Source: Ophthalmolycus amberensis
Lineage: Eukaryota > Chordata > Actinopteri > Perciformes > Zoarcidae
Assembly (NCBI GenBank): GCA_024529925.1
Contig: JAFEUB010000771.1
Coordinates: 186,001-250,000 of the forward strand
Direction of reading: 5' to 3'
Length of the DNA: 64,000 nucleotides
Part shown: positions 43,001 to 52,806 of the stretch, piece by piece
Position numbering within the stretch: the stretch's first letter is position 1
How the letters are laid out: every line of letters begins with the position of its first letter
Made by a program: the position numbers and the translations under genes
Notes under the pieces: model-generated
Database searches by the model: none
What the model was told of the DNA's origin: nothing
What the model saw: only the letters and a program-made list of their open reading frames with translations

Positions 43001-46000
43001 TCCTTAATATTCATGATTATTTCAAGGATCCTACGGTGTATAATTTGCTTTGCAGGCCTCCAGCAAGGTCAGAAGTCAGCATTGCTGTCAGTTATGTAAC
43101 AGCAGATGGAGCTGGTGGGCATTACATGCATTTCTAAAAAGGACAGTAAAGCAGATAGTTAGAAAAGATATATTAAAAAAAAGGACCCTGTGGATGAAAG
43201 ATGATCTGTTAACGAATGCTACCTCCAAGAATTTGATATTCAGATCATTAATATAGCAACATATTTGCTGTAGGGTGTCCCTGTTCAGTGCAAAGACGTA
43301 TTGTGGATTCCAGCTGAAGCGAATATGAAGCTTCGGCTGCCTGAATATTTCAAATTGACAGGCTTTTCAGAATGAAATTCCTACTTTGCGTTTAAACGGA
43401 CAGCGTCTCCGTACTGAGTGGCGCCTGAGGGATACATCTTGGTAGTGACATTGCCAGGACACACGATGGCTACAAGCCTTCACGTGACCACCACTAGGAT
43501 CTAGATACTGACATAATTAGGCTAACTGGGATTGATGAAGCCTCATAGTATCTTTAGAATGCACTTCAGCGCAGAAGATTGGATTTTTTTTTCTCCCCGT
43601 ATCTTCCAATGTAGTCGCTACAAATGGATCGCTTCAATTTCAGTATGGAGCGGAGGAGTGATGACAGTGACCCATACAAATTCTAATCTCAGTATCAATT
43701 ACTTATGTTGAGGAGAACCTCTACAAACCCATCCGCCACGGTGAACACAGCCTGCAAGACAGGCAGCCATTTCTGATACAGTAAAAACAACTTTAAGCCA
43801 ACGCTTGCACAACAGCAAAAACAATACAGACAGCTTTGAAGTCTTCTCACGCTGCTCTCCACAGCATCCTCCATGCCTCATGAATCCACTCAAATGCTCA
43901 ATGTGTCTGAAACGCATATATTTCTGTAAAGTATTACAGCACTTCACAACATCCTCTAATACTTGCCTCTGGCTCATTCATTGGCCAGGAGTCCTGCAGG
44001 CATGAGAGGGTTTTGCAGAAGGGTTTATTATGTACCATTTTACCTCGGATAAATTAGTTGGAGGAGTTATGTGCATACAAAATGGATGGCTGAGAAAGTT
44101 ACTCTGCAAGTAGTTTGTTTATATATTATGTAACGCAATACGTACAAAAGTTATCGTTTTTTAAGTGAAGTTTCAAAGAAGCTCTTATCACTTCAAGTGA
44201 GGATGGATATGGGTGAGTGGGATTTGCTCACCTTGCCTTGCTCCACTAGAGAGAAAAACCTGTCCACCTCGTTGTTGAAGGCTGTGATCTTGATTTCTCC
44301 CTGTTGACGAGCACATTTCCATTAAACGGATAAAAACCAACGACGGCCATGTGTGACGTATGTTGACATGCATGCACGTGAAGAGATATTGAGGTGTCTC
44401 CGCTCCTCTACTCACACTCTCATCCACCATCTCAAAGGAGAAGAGCTTGCCCTCTCCTCTGGAGTTACTCCAGGTGCGGATACTGGATTTGTTGGAGACT
44501 CGGGCTCTGATAGTCCACCTAAGGATGTACACGGGGCAGACACTTGTAATAATGAATCAGTGCTCACAAAGTACACGTCAACAAAACTACACAACCGAAA
44601 TGTCCCAGCATTTCCTACTCTTTTCCAATGAAAGCAGCTTGCAACACTAGCTTCAAAAGTTGGTAAATCTAGTGAGAAAGTTGTAGAACACCGATGCAGT
44701 AGGAAACATTGGCAGCCCTTCTGGTCTCCCTCCAAAGCAACTCCCCCAAAATTACCATTACACACGTAAAACTATCATATTTTAAAAGAAGTGATTTGAC
44801 AGGCTTATTATAGTCTTTATAGCCAGGTTGTTCTTGTTGTTTGTTGGGATGGAAGAGAATTTCAACAGATGACAAAAACACACATTACCTTCCCTAGCTT
44901 TAAATGTTACTTCTGGTTAGTGGGCATGTTAACAAATGTTTTACTCGTCGATCATGTTTTCATCAACAGATTAATTTCATGTGAATGCACACAGAACACT
45001 TAACAGAAAAAAAAAAAATAAAAAGATTACAAAAGCTTTTCTTTGACCAACAAATGTGCAACTTAACCACTTAGAGTTGCAGTCTAAAGGTCAGGGCGTA
45101 CAATAAAGAACGCTGCAGAGACACTTGCTTCTTTGTTAATGAGCACCACACTCGGCTCACAGTCACCAACGAGACACACAAAAAAAAAATCCCGAGTCTG
45201 TTTTTAAAGTTCCAGGAGAGGAAAGAAAAAGAAAAACGCATCCAGCAACTTTCTTTTCAAAGACTGAACGCAGTGTTGTACATCTGCCAACTCCTGGTTG
45301 CATTTAAAATGTGCTTCTTGTTTCCGTTTTTAACAACAGCCAGCCAAGCTCGGCAGTTTATGCAGCAGTGAGCTTTTTGACTGCGTTGATAATTGTGCAG
45401 TGGAGGATATTCATACCATAACTTCGCCTGCAATTAAATCCCCTATCATGAGAGCAGCTGCTGGCCCAGAGTGAACCCCATTCCCTGCTCAGTGTGGATA
45501 AGACTGCTACACCAAGGTTTATGGCAGCCAAAAGCCAATTATAGTCTGCTCTAGATGCTATTACTTAACACCAGCAGAATGGGATGAGAGAGCCATGCAA
45601 AGGGCCATGAAAGGCCATGTGAACATACACAGCATCCCTATATAATCCACCGAACGAAACACTTGGTGTCACACAAACTCTCGCACTTTTCATTTCACGC
45701 AAGCATACGTGGAGGAACCACAGCTGCTGAAGTCATCGGTTTTACTCACTGTAGGTACTCCCCAACTTCAAAATTAGAACAGTCATCAGTTTATTACAAC
45801 ACCTAGAGGCACAGTTATCTTTACAGCTTGCAATTTCAAACAGGGCTACGTTTATCACAGCCCATACATGGAGGGAGAGTTGACAGGGTACCTTTACTCC
45901 GATCTGAAGAGCTACACCTTGCGCTTGTCTTTTTGTGGCCAACTTTAAGGTCAGAGACTTAAGCCAAATGAAACGATAAGAGGAGAAGGGGGGGGGGGGA

Positions 46001-48992
46001 CAGCAGTAAAATGTAACCCTGGCGGAGGTAAAGAAATTGTGAGAGGGAATGAAGAAAAAAAAAAAAAAAGAGTTTGGCCAAATCCCCAACGGGCCAAATA
46101 ACAGAATCAAAACCTCAGCAGGAGACCTTGAAGACCCTGCAGTACCTGCCTTTAAAGTGTCTGTTTCTCAGGCAAGAGCGGTCATTTCATTTCATTTCTA
46201 TGGAGATGAGCTGACGAACATGCACACGCAGACATCCACAAGGCCACACACATAGATAGAGAAAAACTGAATGCTCACGTCTACATGCACGTACACATCT
46301 CCAAACATGCCCTCAAGTACTACTAAGAAAAGGTAGCAAACAGGCAAGTGGAGTCGCAGCATGAGAGGAAATAGCTCAGCTGTTGAACGAGCAGCAGAGG
46401 AAAGACGGCGTTTGCTTAGATTTTAGGAGGAAATACATGCAAGTCGTAACTAGCCACCTCGAAGTGAAGTCGTGTTTAAAGACTTTTACAGATACCACAC
46501 ATGCATGTGAATGCAGGCGCATGCAGAAATGGACACATACACTTAAACTTACTTGGGTAGGTAGGGGTTTAGGTCTGCAAGACGAATCACTTTAGATGAA
46601 GGACCTGGAGAAGTGCTGGACGCCTTCATGGGTGAGGCCTGCATGGGTGACGCCTTCATGGGTGACGCCTTCATGGGTGAGCCCTTCATGGGTGAGGCCT
46701 TCATGGGTGAGGCCTTCATGGGTGAGGCCTTCATGGGTGAGGCCTGCATGGGTGACGCCTTCATGGGTGACGCCTTCATGGGTGACGCCTTCATGGGTGA
46801 CGCCTTCATGGGTGACGCCTTCATGGGTGACTTTCCCACAAAACCTTTTTCATGGCCTCGGGGAGGAGAAAGGGCTGCAGGGAAACAAGGTGAGATACTT
46901 ACTGCACACAAGCACTCCAAATGTACAAGTTGACAATTTAATAGTAATAAAATATTAGTACATTTATTGAACAATTGTTCTGTATTATTTATACAAAACT
47001 TAAATATCTTCAGGTTTGATTTTAACTGACCAATCACTAGAGATGTCGGGGTAGTTGTCCCATATAGACCTGGTGTTTATTCTGAGTACAATGTTTTAGA
47101 TTACGTGTAAGGGTTAAAGATTCACAATGAATTGAAAAGAAGTGGCAGTCGTAGCTTAACGTTACGGTACATACACAAATGAGGAAGACTCGAGAAGAGT
47201 AAAGAGGGGCCGTGACTCGCCGACAAAGATGCAGGGAAACAGAAGCTATGCCAGAGTCTCTACCAGCCGTACGACAGTTAAATAATACATTTTTTCCAAA
47301 CATCAAAGCAGAGTGCTGTTCGGATTTCAAAGTAATACTTTTAATCAATTTAGAACAGTCTTGTTAGTCGCTTTAATGTCGTCTGCAGCGGTCTCCAATG
47401 ACGTATTTTTTAGTCCTGTGTTCCTGCGCTCTGCTGACAGCGGCTTGACACTGGGCGTTACCACCCATGGCGCTGATTGGCTAATCGTTGTTCAACCCCG
47501 TGGCTTGATAATTTTTTTTTTAATGGCTAGACCGCTGTTTCATGTCACGATGGCGGACAAGTCAGTCAAGTTGAACACAGTGGAGTGGGCGGATTCAAAA
47601 GGTCTGTCACCAATATTCCATGAAATGAAACAAATAAAAAGACTCTACTGATTAGCATTACACTATACCATTGCAAAAATTCTACACATTGTTCCTCCTG
47701 TCAAATTTGGTGCCCATTACCCCAAATGCAAGTTGACGGCCAACAAAATGAGATTCAGATTTGCTAGTAGCGGCTAATGTGGGCTCGAGCCGACGGCCTC
47801 AAGCAGAAACGAGGTGCGTGTTCATATTCTTTAAATAATTTTTCTTCATCGAATGTCTAAAAGTTTCTCAAACTGTGAGCTACGCATTTCATCAAATCCC
47901 ATGTAAAGGTTATGAAGATACCGATACGTATCCGATAGACCTACCAGTTCACCAGGCTCTACAAACTGAAACACTTTAGAAAATGATTTCAGCGATTATA
48001 AAACACTAGTGATACTCTCACCTCATCATGTAAGCAGCTGCCAAAATTATAAGCTGCCCGAGAAAGTTAAACTCTCCCCACAGATCTCCCTGTAGAGTTA
48101 CTCATCTCCCTTTTAATAACATCAGTTTGTGCCAAAGAATGAAACAGTTTTTCTTCTTATGCAACATGAATCAATTATTCATGTCATAATTACTGTACTT
48201 GTGCCTTCTGGTAAAAGGAAAACAAATAATTAAGATTAGTTGTCAGAATATCAATCAAGGACCTACACATTTATTTATAAATACTGTTCTTAACCTGTAA
48301 AGATTTCATATTTAGTTTGAGGTTAAGAGGGTATTATGCTCATTTTCAAAAAAGTAAAATGGTTATTTAAATATATATTAAAGTATGTATGAAGCTCAGA
48401 TGCTTTTAATAATCAATCATAATGTATTTATCATGGTGTGTAATAAAACCCCTAATGTCTAATCAATCAAGCAGAGATTTTTTTATAACAGTGTCCTCGT
48501 GTTTAATTACTATATTTATATCATCAGTCATGGTAAGGTGTGCGCGTTCTCTGAGACCCAATATAAAAGCTCACATACCAAAAGAAAAAAAACACAACTA
48601 CTTAGAACAAAGTAAAGAACAAGTTCCCTTTGTTTCAAAAACAACTGATCTGCTGTTACATTTATTTTACCAAAGATAATGCCAGAAAACTTTTGAGAGT
48701 CCGAGGCAGCCCACTGAATCACAAGGTGCCATTCTCACCTCCCACGATAAAGTCGCATCAGCCCCACCATCAGTGATTCAGGCGAGACGGTTGGCTGTTG
48801 TCAAAATATATCGCCGGCAACGCCTCACTTTGGCACGATCATATTGAGGAACAGCATTTGCGGGAAGAATTGTCGGGGATGAAATAATGTCATTCCACAG
48901 AGACCCCTCCCCCGATATGAGCTCCTGTACTGGAGCACAACAAATACTCACCTCTATGACACCCTCCTTTGCAGGTGTGTGCTATATACTCG

Positions 48993-49033
<41 letters not shown>

Positions 49034-52000
49034 TTCCTTGGGGAAATCACAGCTTGAACAGCTATTTTCAGGCGAGGAGTAATTAACATCAATATTCATA
49101 CACACGCAATCCGAATGGAGTGTTTAGAGGGAAGAAGCAAAAGGAGAGAAAGAGTTGATAGGTGTTGACTTGGGGGAGATACTATAGGAAGAGAGAAAAT
49201 TAGAAATATATAGACAAGAAAAAGGCAATAAATAGAGAAAGCGAGTGTGTAAAAGTGTGTGTGTGAGCGAGAGAGAGGATTGGAGGGAAAGAGTTGCGAG
49301 GACAAAGGAAACCTGCAGAGAATAGTTAGTGATGAATAATTAATATATTTTTAACTGCACTTCAACGAGTGCAGATCTCTTTTTGGAATTTGAACATCAC
49401 CTGCGAAACAATTTGAAGGTAGTCTATTTCAAGGGCTGCTGCTGCCGATGAATATTTAAATGAGAACACAGAACTGTCAGTGACTACTGTGTCACAACCT
49501 TTGGCGCTACACCTAATGCTGGAGGAGGAATAGCAACAAATTAATTTCAGAATACTAAAACTGAGAGTCAAATGTTGATGTTACAACGTCGCTTGTGACT
49601 GACGGAGCTTACAAGGAATGCCATAAACGATAATAAATGCTAAAAACATCTGAAAATGTATTCCTTCAAACACTGCTGACACCACAGAAAAACTGTTATG
49701 ACCACATCCTCTCACTCCAACGATGGCAGAGGTCAGACTTCACTACAGAGCAGAATGCCCGGAGGTGACAGGGAGTGCTTTCCAGTCAGCTAATTACACT
49801 TTCTCCTGCCCCCCCCCCCATACACTTGTTCTTGCCCTGGAAAATAACCAAGGTCTTCATCAAAAGAAGATACGTCTCGGAGAAGACGAGGAGCGTGGAA
49901 CCACAGGCGTATCCTATAAAGGCTTATCTGATGGGACAGAAAAGGAATAGACAGCAACATTGTTGCATAAATGAAATACGAGAAACAAACGGCACCAATG
50001 TGAGCTCTAACCTTTTTTAAATATTTAACCAGAAAATAAAATCGGAACCGCATAAGAATCAGAAATTTTTTATTTTCTGCCGTTCTGCTTTAAGTAAATC
50101 TTGGCTCAAGAGCGGCACAGTTGCAGTTATTATTACGGTAGTCCTGTGATATCCAGCCTGAGCAGGATAAAGCTACTGTACCTGCAGCCTTTCACAGACA
50201 AATTGAACATTTTACTGCGCCATCTTGTCTGTGCCATTCTTTCAGCAATAAACACGTTTATTTGTCCATTGATGGTATTTATATCATGCCCTGACGCAGC
50301 AATGGATCAGTAATTGCTACTGGAGCAGCAGCCTTCTCTTAAAAATGACCCTGAGAGAGCGAGGATGTCCCGTTTGGTAAATACGGGACATTACCGTCTT
50401 TGCTGAAGGAGAGTGAAGTCTTCACACAGGCTGGAATCCAGACACTTAGAGAAAACAGCAGCCTACCCAGTCATTACATGGCCCCGCAGCTCATTGGAAA
50501 CGCTTCATGTGTTGCACTTAGCAATCTTGTAAATGTACACGAGTGTCTCGTTTTACTGGAAAGGAATCAAAAACATTCAGCAGGAGAAAATACTTTGAGA
50601 TGTTAAGGATGCCACTCGTTTTGGGCTCTTAATGCAGGACCATGTCATCAACAGACCAATTACACCGAAAAGCAGGTTCTCTAGATCTGGAGGGAACTCT
50701 GAGGTAACACGATTCAAATGATTTAAACTAGGAAGGAGTCTGATAACCTCCTGAATGCTAAGCCTCATCCTTGCTCAGTCAAATCTCTCTCTCTCTGTGT
50801 GCATCACTACGAGGGGATTCAGTCCACAACACAATATTCATGAAGCCATGAACTGGAGGAGCCATCGGCCCACACAAGCTCCCTCAGTCACAACACACTC
50901 ACACACAATATGTACCAAGCACTCATTATCCACCCACATGCCTACATCCTCCACCGAGGAGGACTGCCGGGTACGTTTCTGACACATAACAATATCCATG
51001 TTGATGCTGAGAGCATTCGGTGGTCTAAAACAAGTGAGTGAAACAAAGACCGAGCTAATAAAAGAAGATCCACTAAAACACAGGCTACTTTAGGCATGAT
51101 ACATGGCACCAGCCCTTTTGGCAGAGACCCAAGCATTATTTGGCGGTCCTATTCGGTTCTGAAATACGGTTGGTGGTAAAACAGTGAAAGGTGCGAGTTA
51201 TGGACTCCACTAGCCGCAGTGGCCAGTGGGCAAGATAGTTTCCTGCTCTGCTGGCAGAGCAGTAAATATGATAAAAGTGCACAATGTCAGAAGAGAATAG
51301 CACACTTCAGCTGAAGGAACTGCGTTCTTCCATCTAGTTGTGAACTCACTCAGACGACATCCTTTGAACAGCGAAGAGCAATGAATATCAACAGGAATGA
51401 AAACCAGGATTTACTTGCGAGTCCATAGAGCTGGTTTAAGTGCGCTGCAGTAAACGGGATTGAAAACTGAACGAGAAAACACTCGGTTGGTCCAAAGTTA
51501 TGGATGCAGAAGAGTATTGAGGTTAAAAAAAAATATTTTTTTTAAAAACAAGCGGAGAGGACTGCAAATCAATAATCAGCACATTTCTCTCACAAGGTAA
51601 GTAGCTCCCTCTGCTGGTTACATAAGACTTCACCACATTATTCAGACCACAGTGTTAAACAATGTTGAGATCTGAGAACAGAGTGAACTCTTGAGAAGCA
51701 GAGGGTTTCCAAGAAAACGAGACAATTCATCATCTAACCGTGAAGCTCATACTTTAGTCCAAATTCTGTTGAATTTGAAAATCCTAACTTGTTTTCCTGA
51801 CTTCCTCTTATTAGTCATTAATACGGTTCGGTCTTCTATAAGCAGTACATTTGAAGAGTCTTCTGCATGACGTCACAATAAAGAATCAATTCTGTGACTT
51901 CTCGTCAACAAAACTGTATTCAGCTTGAGCAAAGGCCTAATGCTCAATGCTCAAATTAGATCTTGTTTGTATTAGTGAGGTATTTAATTGCTGTAATCGG

Positions 52001-52757
52001 GCACAGCAAATGAGTACAATAAATCTATAGGACATGTAATATCATGAACGGAGAGCTTGAGGGCCTCTGGGTGCAGCAATGTTTTGCTGCGTCTAACAAT
52101 GATTTATTCAGACATCTCTGCCTTGCATGCAGTTGCTTGGGGAAAACATCCAGATATATTTTTAGTACCGGTATAAACACTATTTCTGCCATTGGCTAAA
52201 CAAAAAACGCACTATAGAGATTTTTTACACCCTAAGTGACTCCGATAACTTTAGCAACCTCTGTGTCTGTCAGCGTTGTATCGAGTCTGCATCAGCCTCA
52301 TGCTACTCTCTTGTACATGGAGAGCAATGGTTCAGCTGTTGCATATTCTTGCTATATCTAGAACTGTCAGTGCAGTAATCAATACGTGTGCGGTTGAGAG
52401 ATACAAGTTCATCCAATTTATTTGCTGTAGAAAAGGTTTCATAAAAACAAAGTTGATACTTACTGCTCCTTGTGCTCCAGTTGGGAAAACCAGAATAACG
52501 AAATATGATGCAGCTCAACGCTAATCACATCTGTCTTAAGTTACTGCTGCTGAGCATGAGAAGTCAACACGAAAAGCGACATCTGCCATGTAAGTGACTA
52601 ATAAACCAATAAGAAAGAATCTCAGAGATTCTGTTGGGTTTGTCCTGACAAGAACTGGTATCAGAAATAAAAAACTGCAGGTATATCATTATCATGGCAG
52701 TGATAATTGACAAAAATGTTACAGCATTTATGTATAATGCCTGAGGTGACAAGATAA

Positions 52758-52806
<49 letters not shown>

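Noticed and set aside
46596..46958. Plus-strand open frames of 106-120 codons with repeated Met/Trp pentapeptides
   Set aside because: Antisense shadows of the SPMKA array in rpa1 exon 7; the minus-strand frame continues into conserved DBD-A sequence and has proper splice sites.
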